From Desulfobacterales bacterium (GTDB taxonomy: Bacteria > Desulfobacterota > Desulfobacteria > Desulfobacterales > JAIPEE01): 64,000 nucleotides of DNA. The position numbers were made by a program, and so were the translations under genes. Below, piece after piece: positions 9,449 to 18,337 of the stretch; position 1 is the stretch's first letter, and each line of letters opens with the position of its first letter. Below the pieces are notes generated by a model. The model was not told where the DNA came from. It saw only the letters and a list, made by a program, of their open reading frames with translations, and did no database searches. The stretch spans positions 1 through 64,000 of the forward strand of contig JAIPEE010000011.1 in NCBI GenBank assembly GCA_021737275.1, given 5' to 3'.

Positions 9449-10462
9449 ATGCTTTTAAGAAGTAAAAGGGAACCATCGTTCCGGATCAAGGCAAGTCTGA
9501 TCGGCCTCATCTTTTTTTGTGTAGGCCTTTCCATGGTTATCCAACCGTCTGTTGGCGCAGAAGTTGTGGATCGTATTGTGGCAATCGTTAACAATGAAGT
9601 GGTTACGCTGCTTGATGTAAATGAGGTGTTTAGCCTTTATGAAAAGCAAATCAAGGCAAGTAATTATCCCCCGGAAAAAGAGCGCCAGATGCTTTTCCGT
9701 GTTCGCGAAGATCTCATAAATAATATGGTGGATGAAAAACTGACGGCCCAGGAAGCAAAACGGCTGAATATAACGATTGACGAAGCTGAAATTGATTTTA
9801 CCATTGAGCGGATTAAAGAACAGAACCTTTATACGGAAGAAGATTTCATAAAAGCACTTGCCAAAGACAATATAACGCTGGAACTGTATCGGGAACGTCT
9901 GAAAGGTGAGATTCTTCGATCAAGGCTTGTAAATCAGGAGGTCAGGTCCAAAATTGTTATTACGGATGAAGACATCAGGGCTTATTATGAAAGCCATCTT
10001 GATGAATATGCCCGGGGTGACAGTTATCATCTCAGGAACATATTTATACCTTATCCGACATATGCTTCTATGGATGATAAAGAAAATGTCAGCCGGATTA
10101 TGGTGTCCATTCTGAAAGAACTTGATAAGGGTGCGTCATTTGAAGATATGGCAAAAACATACTCCAAAGGTCCTACTGCCGAACAGGGTGGGGATCTTGG
10201 TGTTTTTGAGATAAAGGATCTTTCACCAGTGCTGCAGGATAGTATTAAAAATCTGAAATCGGGCGAATATACTGATGCAATAAACACCGAAGCCGGTAGT
10301 CAGATCATATATGTTGAAAAGAAAATATCTTCTGATGAGGATGCGATTAACCTTGTGTCTAAAGAAATCGAAGATATTTTATATAAACAGCAGGTTGATG
10401 AAAAATTTAAGACATGGCTTGAGGAACTCAAGAGCCGGTCACATATAAAAATCATAAAGTAG
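9449..10462 (+). CDS. SurA-like periplasmic peptidyl-prolyl isomerase
   Basis: An exported chaperone/PPIase for outer-membrane proteins. The N-terminal signal sequence runs to about residue 37. The SurA N domain begins VVDRIVAIVNNEVVTLLDVNE and continues through ITIDEAEIDFTIERIKEQN. One parvulin domain spans about 190-295 (HLRNIFIPYP, ...YSKGPTAEQGGDLGVFEIKDL..., ...LKSGEYTDAI). E. coli SurA has two parvulin domains; the single-domain form is common in deltaproteobacteria. The ATG start has GGGAAAAAT upstream, a weak site. It is co-directional with the SurA-N lipoprotein before it and the RodZ-like gene 35 bp after. Confidence 0.85.
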   Translation: MLLRSKREPSFRIKASLIGLIFFCVGLSMVIQPSVGAEVVDRIVAIVNNEVVTLLDVNEVFSLYEKQIKASNYPPEKERQMLFRVREDLINNMVDEKLTAQEAKRLNITIDEAEIDFTIERIKEQNLYTEEDFIKALAKDNITLELYRERLKGEILRSRLVNQEVRSKIVITDEDIRAYYESHLDEYARGDSYHLRNIFIPYPTYASMDDKENVSRIMVSILKELDKGASFEDMAKTYSKGPTAEQGGDLGVFEIKDLSPVLQDSIKNLKSGEYTDAINTEAGSQIIYVEKKISSDEDAINLVSKEIEDILYKQQVDEKFKTWLEELKSRSHIKIIK

Positions 10463-10497
10463 GTGATCAACGATTTGTTGAATCCGATGAAAAGCTT

Positions 10498-11223
10498 ATG
10501 ACGACAGATAATGAAAAAAAACTTTCTTTTGGAAATTATCTGAAATCTGCAAGAGAAGAGAGAGGACTATCTCTTGAAGTTGTTTCCGGATATACGAAAA
10601 TATCACCCGCGATCCTGTTAAGCCTTGAAAATGAAGAGATCGACAAACTTCCGTCAGAAGTTTTTATAAAAGGGTTTTTAAGGATTTATTCTGAACTGTT
10701 GAAAGTTGATAACGTTCTTGTTACCCAACTGTATCTGTCAAGCCTGCATGCCTGGCATGAAGAGGCTCGGTTCAGGGCAATGGGTAATCGATCAGCCGGA
10801 CAGTTCTGGATTCTTGCTGCAGTGTCTGTTTCAGTTCTTCTGGTTTTTATTTTACTGACCGTTACATTTTTATCAAAAGAAATCGGGTTATCAAGAAAAA
10901 GCCCGGACGGAGAAAGTCAGGCGGTGACGGAAGGATCAATGCAGGAGCTTCATCACCTTGATATTTTTAATAACAAGGATAACAAAAAAGAATCATATCT
11001 GCTCGAAGTTATTGCATCAAAAAAGACAATGTTCAAGGTGATCATTGATGGGCGGAAGCCTGAAGAGTACAGAATGACCCGGGGCAAAAGAGTAACATTT
11101 GATGCTGAAAAAAAGATTAACCTGCTCATCAGTGATGCTGATGCTGTCAGACTTGTGCTGAATGGTAAAATTATCCCTGTGGAGGGGAGACAGGGGCAGT
11201 ATGTAAATGTTGTACTACCATGA
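10498..11223 (+). CDS. RodZ-like membrane-anchored helix-turn-helix protein
   Basis: A bitopic inner-membrane protein of the RodZ family, which links MreB to the membrane in rod-shaped cells. The N-terminal HTH_25 domain (about residues 8-75) reads FGNYLKSAREERGLSLEVV and FIKGFLRIYSELLKV. A single transmembrane helix lies around 104-126 (FWILAAVSVSVLLVFILLTV). The periplasmic C-terminal domain (about 158-241) fits DUF4115: SYLLEVIASKKTMFKVIIDG...LNLLISDADAVRLVLNGK. Length is short but normal for delta-type RodZ proteins. It closes the mfd-surA run, and an 82-bp gap separates it from mgtE. Confidence 0.8.
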   Translation: MTTDNEKKLSFGNYLKSAREERGLSLEVVSGYTKISPAILLSLENEEIDKLPSEVFIKGFLRIYSELLKVDNVLVTQLYLSSLHAWHEEARFRAMGNRSAGQFWILAAVSVSVLLVFILLTVTFLSKEIGLSRKSPDGESQAVTEGSMQELHHLDIFNNKDNKKESYLLEVIASKKTMFKVIIDGRKPEEYRMTRGKRVTFDAEKKINLLISDADAVRLVLNGKIIPVEGRQGQYVNVVLP

Positions 11224-11305
11224 AGGAAATTTTAAGATAACGAGTTTGAGCTACTCCTCAAAGCCTTGAATGGTGTTTCAAACGGATTATTGTAAAAATT
11301 GAGTG

Positions 11306-12667
11306 ATGTTCATTATGCAGAGTGATAGAAACAAAATATTGATTGAGAGCATCAAAAGGTTGCTGCGACGTGATGCTGCTCATAATCTTCGTAAAATTCT
11401 GGATAAGACCCATGCGGCAGACCTGACCCTGGTTTTCCGGGCCGTTTCCCAATCAAACCGGAAGCAACTGCTGGATCTCCTTGATGATCCGGAAAAAATA
11501 GGTGCCATATTCAGTGGTCTGGATGAAGATACGGTTCTGGATCTCATGGAGCATATAGCAGAGGATGACCTTGTTGCTATTCTTGAAGAGATGCCTTCAG
11601 ATGATGCCGCCGATCTTATCAGCCAGTTGTCCGAAGAAAAATCAGACCTGATTCTTGAAAAAATGAAACAGGAAGACTCTGATGAAGTTGAAGACCTCCT
11701 GCATTATGATGAAGATACGGCGGGTGGTATCATGGTCCCCGAATTTATTGCCGTATCTGAAGATTCAACTGCAAAACAGGCCATAGAATCACTTCAGAAA
11801 GAGCATCTGGATGTTGAGATGCCCTTTTATCTTTATGTTGTAGATGATTATGGCAAGCTGGTGGGTGTCAGTTCTCTCCGGCAGCTTGTAGTTGTACATC
11901 CCAACAAACAGCTCAAAGATTTTATGACCACGGAGGTTGTATCTGTTCGAACGGATATGGACCAGGAAGAGGTTGCCAAAGTCGTTGCCCGTTATGACAT
12001 TCTTGCTGTGCCGGTTGTTGATGAAACCAACAAACTGATGGGTATTGTTACGGTTGATGATGTTATCGATATTTTCAGAATGGAGGCCACAGAAGATATT
12101 CTGAAAATGGCAGGTGCCGGTGAGGAGTTTGTTGAGACAAAATCCATTATGAAAAGCACCAGAATCAGGTTGCCATGGCTTTTTGCCAGCTGTGTAGGTG
12201 GCCTTATGGCGTTTCTGATTATCGGACAGTTTGAACAATCTCTGGCTCAGCTGGCATATCTTGCTGCATTTATTCCGGTTATCATGGGTATGGGGGGTAA
12301 TATCGGCACCCAGTCATCAACGATTGTTGTTCGCGGCCTTGCCACCGGCCGGATTGCCATTACTGACATGTGGGCCGTTGTTTTAAAGGAGCTTTCCATA
12401 GGTGCAATACTCGGCATTGTTTACGGCGTTTTGATCGGTTTTTTCGCACACGTGAGCTATGGTATGGGGGCGCTGGCATTTTCTGTCTCTCTTTCAGTCC
12501 TTTGTTCAATGTCTGTTGCCGCACTTGTGGGGTCTCTGGTACCCATGTTTTTTGCAAGAGTCAATATTGATCCAGCCGTTGCAACAGGCCCGTTTGTGAC
12601 AACAGCTATCGATATTATCAGCGTCTATTTCTATTTTAAAATTGCAACAACCCTTCTGGGTATCTGA
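11306..12667 (+). CDS. mgtE: Magnesium transporter MgtE
   Basis: An inner-membrane Mg2+ channel gated by cytoplasmic Mg2+. The N-terminal superhelical MgtE_N domain (about residues 30-125) includes EMPSDDAADLISQLSEE. Two CBS domains follow (about 130-255; DYGKLVGVSSLRQL and TNKLMGIVTVDDVIDIF). Five membrane helices carry the family motif PVIMGMGGNIGTQSSTIVVRG and a PFVTTAIDIISV end. It is 453 aa, the family norm. GTG at 11303, ATG at 11306 and ATG at 11315 are all possible starts and none has a good ribosome site. It is five bases from recO, so the two are probably cotranscribed. Confidence 0.93.
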   Translation: MFIMQSDRNKILIESIKRLLRRDAAHNLRKILDKTHAADLTLVFRAVSQSNRKQLLDLLDDPEKIGAIFSGLDEDTVLDLMEHIAEDDLVAILEEMPSDDAADLISQLSEEKSDLILEKMKQEDSDEVEDLLHYDEDTAGGIMVPEFIAVSEDSTAKQAIESLQKEHLDVEMPFYLYVVDDYGKLVGVSSLRQLVVVHPNKQLKDFMTTEVVSVRTDMDQEEVAKVVARYDILAVPVVDETNKLMGIVTVDDVIDIFRMEATEDILKMAGAGEEFVETKSIMKSTRIRLPWLFASCVGGLMAFLIIGQFEQSLAQLAYLAAFIPVIMGMGGNIGTQSSTIVVRGLATGRIAITDMWAVVLKELSIGAILGIVYGVLIGFFAHVSYGMGALAFSVSLSVLCSMSVAALVGSLVPMFFARVNIDPAVATGPFVTTAIDIISVYFYFKIATTLLGI

Positions 12668-12672
12668 CGGGC

Positions 12673-13440
12673 ATGTCCAGTTTTTCCACACCGGCCATTT
12701 TGCTCAGGCGCGTTGATTACGGCGACTATGACCTGATCATTACATTCTTTACCCGTGATTACGGGAAATTGTCCACCATTGCAAAGTCGGCTAAAAAGAG
12801 TGTTAAGCGGTTTGCCGGAACATTAGAGCTGTTTTCTGAAGTGGATATTGTCTGTACACCCCGGAAAAAAGGAAAAGGTTTGCCGGTTTTACAGGAAGCC
12901 TCTTTCCGTCAGCCCTTTACAGGTATTCGGGAAGATATTTTAAAAACAGCATATGCCAGCTACTGGGCGGAACTGATGGCTGAATGGCTTGAGTCGGATC
13001 AGAAACAGACACGGCTTTTCGAGCTGCTTTCCCATGTATATACAGAACTGGATTTAAATGAAATTCCACCTGAAGTTTTAAGTATGTTGTTTCAAATGCA
13101 GTTTCTGCTCATATCAGGGCACAGACCAAACCTGTCTCAATGCGGAAAGTGCTTGAAAAAAACTACAATAATAGAAGAGGACAGAATTTGTTTTGACCTC
13201 AGACAGGGCGGCCTGATATGTGGTTCCTGCCAGGCGAAAGGCGTTACTTCAGGGCAGCATCTTTCCAGGGGAACGATAAAGCAGCTTTTGTGGATGGAGA
13301 GCGGAGATTTAAAAAAGGCCGGGAGAATACGGCTGTCGCAGCAATCCATTAAGGAGGGACAGGCCTTTCTTGAGGCGTTTGTGCCTTTCCATTTGGGGAA
13401 GCAGCCCAAGAGTTTGGGGTTTTTAAAGCAGATTAGATGA
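12673..13440 (+). CDS. recO: DNA repair protein RecO
   Basis: A RecFOR-pathway recombination mediator that loads RecA on SSB-coated DNA. The N-terminal OB fold starts TPAILLRRVDYGDYDLIITFFTRDYGKLS. A helical region follows. The zinc-binding site has two Cys pairs (CGKCLKK near residue 157, CGSCQAKG near 179). It is 255 aa, the usual length. The start lies 5 bp after the mgtE stop, implying translational coupling. The next gene (GHMP kinase) follows after 59 bp. Confidence 0.93.
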   Translation: MSSFSTPAILLRRVDYGDYDLIITFFTRDYGKLSTIAKSAKKSVKRFAGTLELFSEVDIVCTPRKKGKGLPVLQEASFRQPFTGIREDILKTAYASYWAELMAEWLESDQKQTRLFELLSHVYTELDLNEIPPEVLSMLFQMQFLLISGHRPNLSQCGKCLKKTTIIEEDRICFDLRQGGLICGSCQAKGVTSGQHLSRGTIKQLLWMESGDLKKAGRIRLSQQSIKEGQAFLEAFVPFHLGKQPKSLGFLKQIR

Positions 13441-13499
13441 TGGCGTCACAATGTTTTTGCAATACCTTCAGGATTAAATGTTTTATGTGATTATCAATT

Positions 13500-14561
13500 A
13501 TGAATATGGGTAAGATTAGGAAAATAATTGAAAAAAACAACTTTGAAGCATCAGCTCCCTGTAGAATAGATATGGGTGGGACGCTTGACATCAGCACCTT
13601 TTATTTGCCGTTGCGGCACCTTTCACCATACACTATTAACATGGCGGTTAATTTGAGAACACAGGTCAAGGTGAAGCCATATGATGCGGAAAAAATCAAA
13701 ATCTCATCCAGGGGTTTCAGAAGCGCAGTTTTCCATCATGAGAAAGTTCCATTTAATCACCCCCTTGGCTTTATGTTTGCCATTGCCGCGTATTTTGGTG
13801 TAAAGGGCATACACATTGACATTGATTCCGCCTCTCCGCCGAAAAGTGCATTGGGCGGTTCTTCCGTTGCGGCTGTTGCATTAATTGCATTGTTATCCGG
13901 CGTATTTGAAAAAACAGGTGAAAAACCGTTAACAAAACCCGAGATTGCCCAACTGGCATGGCGGCTTGAATGCGCTGTAACCGGCTCTAATTGCGGCATA
14001 CAGGACCAGTTGGCGGCTGTTTATGGGGGTATCAATTCATGGTACTGGAACGGTGATAAAAATACCGTGTACAGCAGAAAAGCCATAGCGGTGAAAAAAG
14101 ATTATAAACGCCTTGAACCACACTTTCTTCTGGCGTACTGCGGTGTGCCACATGAATCTCTGAGTGTAAACGGAACATGGATCAGGCAGTTTCTTGATGG
14201 CAAATACCGAAAGGCGTGGGCAGAGATTATTGAATGTACCAAACGGTACGCCGGAGCAATTACCAGTGGTGATTATAAGCTTGCCGTTGAAGCCGTTAAC
14301 CGGGAAGTCACAATCCGGCGCCGTATGACGCCGGATGTTCTTGACAGTATAGGAAAAAAACTTGTTGATGCTGCAAAGAGAAAAAAATGTGGCGCGAGAT
14401 TTACCGGTGCCGGTGCCGGTGGCTGTCTCTGGGCCATTGGTGAAAAGGAAGACATCATCGGGTTAAAGGAATCCTGGGAAAGGATTCTAACAAAAAGAAA
14501 AGATGCCCGCCTTCTAGACGTCAAATTTGATGGAAATGGCGCAATGGTTTCAGGTTTTTAA
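13500..14561 (+). CDS. GHMP-family small-molecule kinase
   Basis: A soluble ATP-dependent kinase of the galactokinase/homoserine/mevalonate/phosphomevalonate superfamily; substrate unknown. GHMP motif 1 is APCRIDMGGTLDI (about residue 19). The phosphate-binding motif 2 is SPPKSALGGSSVAAVALIAL (about 112-131). Motif 3 is RFTGAGAGGCLWAIG near the C-terminus. It is 353 aa and complete. It sits between recO and glyQ, which hints at a conserved housekeeping or sugar-phosphate role (for example heptose or galactose-type kinase) but does not define the substrate. The start could be either of the two near ATGs (13500 or 13506). Confidence 0.8.
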   Translation: MNMGKIRKIIEKNNFEASAPCRIDMGGTLDISTFYLPLRHLSPYTINMAVNLRTQVKVKPYDAEKIKISSRGFRSAVFHHEKVPFNHPLGFMFAIAAYFGVKGIHIDIDSASPPKSALGGSSVAAVALIALLSGVFEKTGEKPLTKPEIAQLAWRLECAVTGSNCGIQDQLAAVYGGINSWYWNGDKNTVYSRKAIAVKKDYKRLEPHFLLAYCGVPHESLSVNGTWIRQFLDGKYRKAWAEIIECTKRYAGAITSGDYKLAVEAVNREVTIRRRMTPDVLDSIGKKLVDAAKRKKCGARFTGAGAGGCLWAIGEKEDIIGLKESWERILTKRKDARLLDVKFDGNGAMVSGF

Positions 14562-14594
14562 GACGTGGTTACAAGATAATAAAAGGAAAGCAAC

Positions 14595-15464
14595 ATGAAT
14601 TTTCAGGATGTAATTTTAAATTTACAAAAGTTTTGGGCAAAAAAAGGGTGTGTTCTTGTACAGCCTTATGATACGGAGGTAGGCGCAGGAACTTTCCACA
14701 GCGCTACACTTCTCAAAGCGATTGGACCGGAGCCGTGGCGTTCGGCATATGTGCAGCCATCCAGAAGACCAACTGACGGCAGGTATGGTGAAAACCCCAA
14801 CCGCCTGCAGCATTATTATCAGTTTCAGGTATTGTTGAAACCATCTCCCGTGGATGTACAGCAGCTTTACCTGCAAAGCCTCAAGGTGCTGGGCATTGAC
14901 CCGCTTGAACATGATATCCGTTTTGTTGAAGATGACTGGGAATCACCAACCCTGGGTGCTTCGGGGCTGGGATGGGAAGTGTGGCTGGATGGTATGGAGA
15001 TCACACAGTTTACCTATTTTCAACATGCCGGCAGCATAGAACTTCATCCTATCCCCATTGAGATTACATATGGTCTGGAGCGGATTACCATGTATCTCCA
15101 GGGTGTTGATAATGTCTATGATCTTAAATGGACAGATACCATAAATTACGGTGATGTTCACCATCAGCAGGAAGTGGAACAGTCCACGTATAATTTTGAA
15201 CTGGCTGATGTTGAAATGCTGCTGGACCTTTTTAATAAATATGAAGCGGAATCCAAAAGAATTATCAAGGCGTCCCGTGTGCTTCCGGCTTATGAATATT
15301 GCCTAAAATGTTCCCATACATTCAATCTGCTGGATGCGCGTGGTGCCATCAGTGTTACAGAAAGAACAGGGTATATCGGAAGGATCAGAAATCTTGCCAG
15401 AGCATGTGCGGAAGGATATCTGGCCCAAAGAGAGGAAATGGGGTTTCCGCTCCTGAAAAAATAA
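14595..15464 (+). CDS. glyQ: Glycine--tRNA ligase alpha subunit
   Basis: The catalytic subunit of the bacterial alpha2beta2 glycyl-tRNA synthetase. The sequence is highly conserved from the start ([39 protein letters not shown]). It includes [40 protein letters not shown] and [17 protein letters not shown]. It is 289 aa, the normal length. The ribosome site AAAGGAAAG lies upstream. It is followed 72 bp later by glyS, the expected pair. Confidence 0.98.
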   Translation: MNFQDVILNLQKFWAKKGCVLVQPYDTEVGAGTFHSATLLKAIGPEPWRSAYVQPSRRPTDGRYGENPNRLQHYYQFQVLLKPSPVDVQQLYLQSLKVLGIDPLEHDIRFVEDDWESPTLGASGLGWEVWLDGMEITQFTYFQHAGSIELHPIPIEITYGLERITMYLQGVDNVYDLKWTDTINYGDVHHQQEVEQSTYNFELADVEMLLDLFNKYEAESKRIIKASRVLPAYEYCLKCSHTFNLLDARGAISVTERTGYIGRIRNLARACAEGYLAQREEMGFPLLKK

Positions 15465-15536
15465 ATCGTATATTTTATGTGATCAATATATTTAAACAAA
15501 TTATATATATTTTCCAGATATATTTGAGGGAAATCA

Positions 15537-17612
15537 ATGAACAAGCTGCTGATAGAAATTGGAACTGAAGAGATACCGGCCGGATATATAGTTCCGGCAC
15601 TGAATGCTTTTGCCGAAAAATTGCTCAAGGCAATGGATGTTGCCCGCATTGACCATGGTGAAGCAAAAACATATGGGACACCCAGACGGCTTTCTGTTAT
15701 TGTTGAAAATGTGGCTGATAAGCAAAAGTCTGTATCGACGGAACTGATGGGTCCCCCGGAAAGAGTCGGGTTTGATGAAAATGGAAAACCGACTGTTCCT
15801 GCACAAAAATTTGCAGAAAAAGCCGGCGTGCCGTTAAGTAAAATAGTTATCCAGGAAACCCCGAAAGGGCGTTATCTTTGTGCAAAGAAAACCGAACGAG
15901 GTATTTCAACAGGCAATGTATTAAAGGAACTCATTCCCGGCATTATCCTTTCTCTTCCTTTTCCCAAGAGCATGAAATGGTCCGATCTGCAATTGAACTT
16001 TGCCAGACCAATTCACTCCATTCTGGCTCTTTTGGGGAAAAAGGTGATCTCCTTTTCTATGGAAAGTATCAAGAGCGGCCGTTTTACCCGTGGACACAGT
16101 TTTGCCTGTCCCGGAAAGATCAAGATCAATTCACCGGATGAGTATGTTGAAAAGCTGAGTAATGCCAAAGTTATCATTGATATAGCTGAGAGAAGGAAAA
16201 TAGTTGAAGAGAAAATAAATGATGCGGCGTTCGCTGCCGGTGGAAAAGTGTTGCCGGATGAAGAGCTTATCGATATCGTAACCAACCTTGTTGAACTGCC
16301 GGTTCCGGTTGCCGGAAAATTTGAGGAAAAGTTTCTTGAATTACCTGATGAAATTCTGATTACTTCAATGCGCGAGCATCAGAAATATTTTGCTGTTGTC
16401 GATGACAAAGGTAACCTGATGCCATGTTTTGTTGCCGTTAACAATACACCTGTGAGAGATCTGGAGCTGGTGGCTAACGGCCATGCCCGTGTCCTTCGGG
16501 CAAGACTTGAAGATGCTATGTTCTTTTTTAAAACTGACAAGAAGGCTACCCTTGATGAGTGGATGGAAAAACTCAAAAAAGTACTTTTTCAGGCAAAACT
16601 CGGCTCAGTATATGAAAAGGCTCTTCGTATTCAAGCGCTTTCGGAGTGGCTTTCAGAGAACACCGGTCTTGATGCTGAAGCAAAGAAACAGGTAAGTCGT
16701 GCCGCATATTTATGTAAAGCTGACCTGGTAAGTCAGACAGTTGGCGAGTTTCCAAAGCTGCAGGGTGTTATGGGTAATGTTTATGCCACCATCGCCAATG
16801 AGAATAAGACGGTTGGTACAGCCATTGAAGAGCACTATCGCCCGACATATTCAGGCGGTATTTTACCTGAAACAATGGCCGGCGCGATTGTCAGTATTGC
16901 CGATAAAATGGATTCTATCTGCGGTTGTTTCAGTGCGGGACTGATCCCGACCGGTGCCGCAGATCCATATGCGCTAAGAAGACAGTCCATCGGTATCGTT
17001 CAGATTATAAACGATAAAGGCATGGCTTTCTCATTTAATGAACTGATCAGCAAGAGTACTGGAAAATTTTGTAAAAATGAAATGGACATTCAGGAAATAT
17101 CGGAAAAAGTATATGATTTTATAAAAAGCCGTATTAATTTTATCCTCTCAGAAGAGGGTTTTTCAAAAGATGTAATTGCTGCGGTTACTGATATTTCCAT
17201 AGATCATATACCCAATATCCGGCACCGGGTAAAGGCGCTTGAGTCACTTAAAACAATGCCTGATTTTGAACCGTTGGCAATTGCTTTCAAGCGTGTCGTA
17301 AATATTATTAAAAAAGCTAACCCTGATGAAGGCAAAACAGTTGAAGCGTCACTGTTTGTAGAAAAATGTGAATCAGTACTTTTTGAAGCGTTTAATAATG
17401 TTGAACAGAGGGTGATTGGAAATCTTGAAGAAGCCAATTTTGATCAGGCTTTAAAGGATATTGCATCACTCAGGCCACCGGTCGATGAATTTTTTGATGG
17501 CGTAATGGTTATGGCAGAAGATGGAAAACTTCGTAATAACCGACTTGGCCTTTTAAGAAAGATTGCAAATCTGTTTGCCGGATTTGCCGATTTTTCAAAG
17601 ATTTCAACCTAA
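15537..17612 (+). CDS. glyS: Glycine--tRNA ligase beta subunit
   Basis: The beta subunit provides tRNA recognition to the heterotetrameric glycyl-tRNA synthetase. The N-terminus LLIEIGTEEIPAGYIVPALN is diagnostic, with FPKSMKWSD, TRGHSFACPG, PVAGKFEEKFLELPDEILITSMREHQKYF, FFFKTDKKATLDEW and PYALRRQSIGIVQII following. The C-terminal anticodon-binding part ends in FFDGVMVMAEDGKLRNNRLGLL. It is 691 aa, the family length. It follows glyQ in the same operon. Confidence 0.98.
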   Translation: MNKLLIEIGTEEIPAGYIVPALNAFAEKLLKAMDVARIDHGEAKTYGTPRRLSVIVENVADKQKSVSTELMGPPERVGFDENGKPTVPAQKFAEKAGVPLSKIVIQETPKGRYLCAKKTERGISTGNVLKELIPGIILSLPFPKSMKWSDLQLNFARPIHSILALLGKKVISFSMESIKSGRFTRGHSFACPGKIKINSPDEYVEKLSNAKVIIDIAERRKIVEEKINDAAFAAGGKVLPDEELIDIVTNLVELPVPVAGKFEEKFLELPDEILITSMREHQKYFAVVDDKGNLMPCFVAVNNTPVRDLELVANGHARVLRARLEDAMFFFKTDKKATLDEWMEKLKKVLFQAKLGSVYEKALRIQALSEWLSENTGLDAEAKKQVSRAAYLCKADLVSQTVGEFPKLQGVMGNVYATIANENKTVGTAIEEHYRPTYSGGILPETMAGAIVSIADKMDSICGCFSAGLIPTGAADPYALRRQSIGIVQIINDKGMAFSFNELISKSTGKFCKNEMDIQEISEKVYDFIKSRINFILSEEGFSKDVIAAVTDISIDHIPNIRHRVKALESLKTMPDFEPLAIAFKRVVNIIKKANPDEGKTVEASLFVEKCESVLFEAFNNVEQRVIGNLEEANFDQALKDIASLRPPVDEFFDGVMVMAEDGKLRNNRLGLLRKIANLFAGFADFSKIST

Positions 17613-17641
17613 ATAAATTGTACAATATATAATAAATTTAA

Positions 17642-17660
17642 TATCATTATAATAATGATA
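17642..17660. repeat. Short inverted repeat before the small PC4-like gene
   Basis: TATCATTA, a 3-nt spacer, then TAATGATA: an 8-bp perfect AT-rich inverted repeat between glyS and the 83-aa gene. It could be an operator or a weak hairpin. There is no T-run, so it is not a canonical terminator. Confidence 0.35.
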
Positions 17661-17685
17661 CCTTTTAAAGGGAGGGATTTAGATT

Positions 17686-17937
17686 ATGCCTTATGATGCC
17701 AGCATGGACAAAGTTTTGAAAGAGTGGAAAAGTGAAGAAACCGGACTTATTATTTCAATCAACCAGTATGGTACCGGTGAACCCAAGGTTCAGATTGGTC
17801 CGAGAATGTTTAAGAAAAAAGATGGCGGGGAATCTCAGCGCAAAGCCGGCCGATTGACGATTGAGGATCTGATGTGGTTTTATGATATTATTGATGAAGT
17901 GAAAGATGAATTGGCGGGTCTAACAGGACCGGCATAA
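17686..17937 (+). CDS. Small conserved protein, possibly PC4/YdbC-like
   Basis: An 83-aa soluble protein with a strong ribosome site (GGGAGGGATTT) before its ATG. The central part, TGLIISINQYGTGEPKVQIGPRMFKKKDGG, followed by RLTIEDLMWFYDIIDEVKDEL, has a beta-strand/helix pattern. It resembles the PC4-type ssDNA-binding fold found in bacterial YdbC-like proteins. That assignment is by eye only. It is an isolated gene between glyS and ligA with a short inverted repeat upstream. No signal peptide or cysteines. Confidence 0.6.
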   Translation: MPYDASMDKVLKEWKSEETGLIISINQYGTGEPKVQIGPRMFKKKDGGESQRKAGRLTIEDLMWFYDIIDEVKDELAGLTGPA

Positions 17938-18337
17938 ATAGAATTTCAACACTATCCGGTTATTAGCTTTGTAAGTCGGACGTTTGTGAAACCAAAATAG
18001 TATAAAAAGCCATCCCGGCCAAGGGCGCGAAGCAACCATAAGCCGGGATCCATGTTCTTTTAAGTTACGAACTTATAGATCAGGTACCGGATCTATTAAA
18101 CCCTTCATTTTCTTTGCACAGCCAAAGAAAACGAAGCAAAAGAAAGGCCGCCCCTCAACAACTTTGGCCTTCGGCTTCCTTCGCTTTTGCTATGGCCTGC
18201 GGCGGCTCCAGGAACTCGCTATCGCTCAAACAGCCTGGATCCTTTTTCCGCAGTCAACAGCAACGCTCAGCTGCGTTGAAAGGGGAAAACATAAAAGGAT
18301 GAAAATCAATTATTAGTAAAAACAATGATAATAGTCT
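17938..18337. other. 400-bp intergenic region with hairpin and repeat-like sequence
   Basis: After the 83-aa gene comes a long-armed inverted repeat (18012-18049), then a GC-richer block (18095-18300) that reads open on the plus strand as 'HSQRKRSKRK...SFAFAMACGGSRNSL'. This low-complexity type of ORF is, in my experience, the signature of a dispersed non-coding repeat containing 'CTTTGCACAGCCAAAGAAAACG', not a protein. The track ORF 18114-18302 is therefore not annotated as a gene. ligA starts at the end of the region with no clear ribosome site. Confidence 0.45.
18012..18049. repeat. Inverted repeat / possible terminator hairpin
   Basis: ATCCCGGC (18012-18019) pairs with GCCGGGAT (18042-18049) across a 22-nt loop. 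TTCTTTT follows shortly after. It may be a weak terminator for the 83-aa gene or the core of a dispersed repeat. Confidence 0.4.

Noticed and set aside
11789-12238. 149-aa minus-strand ORF in mgtE
   Set aside because: Antisense shadow of the CBS region of mgtE.
18114-18302. 62-aa ORF rich in Arg/Ser/Ala
   Set aside because: Composition and context look like a dispersed non-coding repeat and not a protein; no ribosome site.
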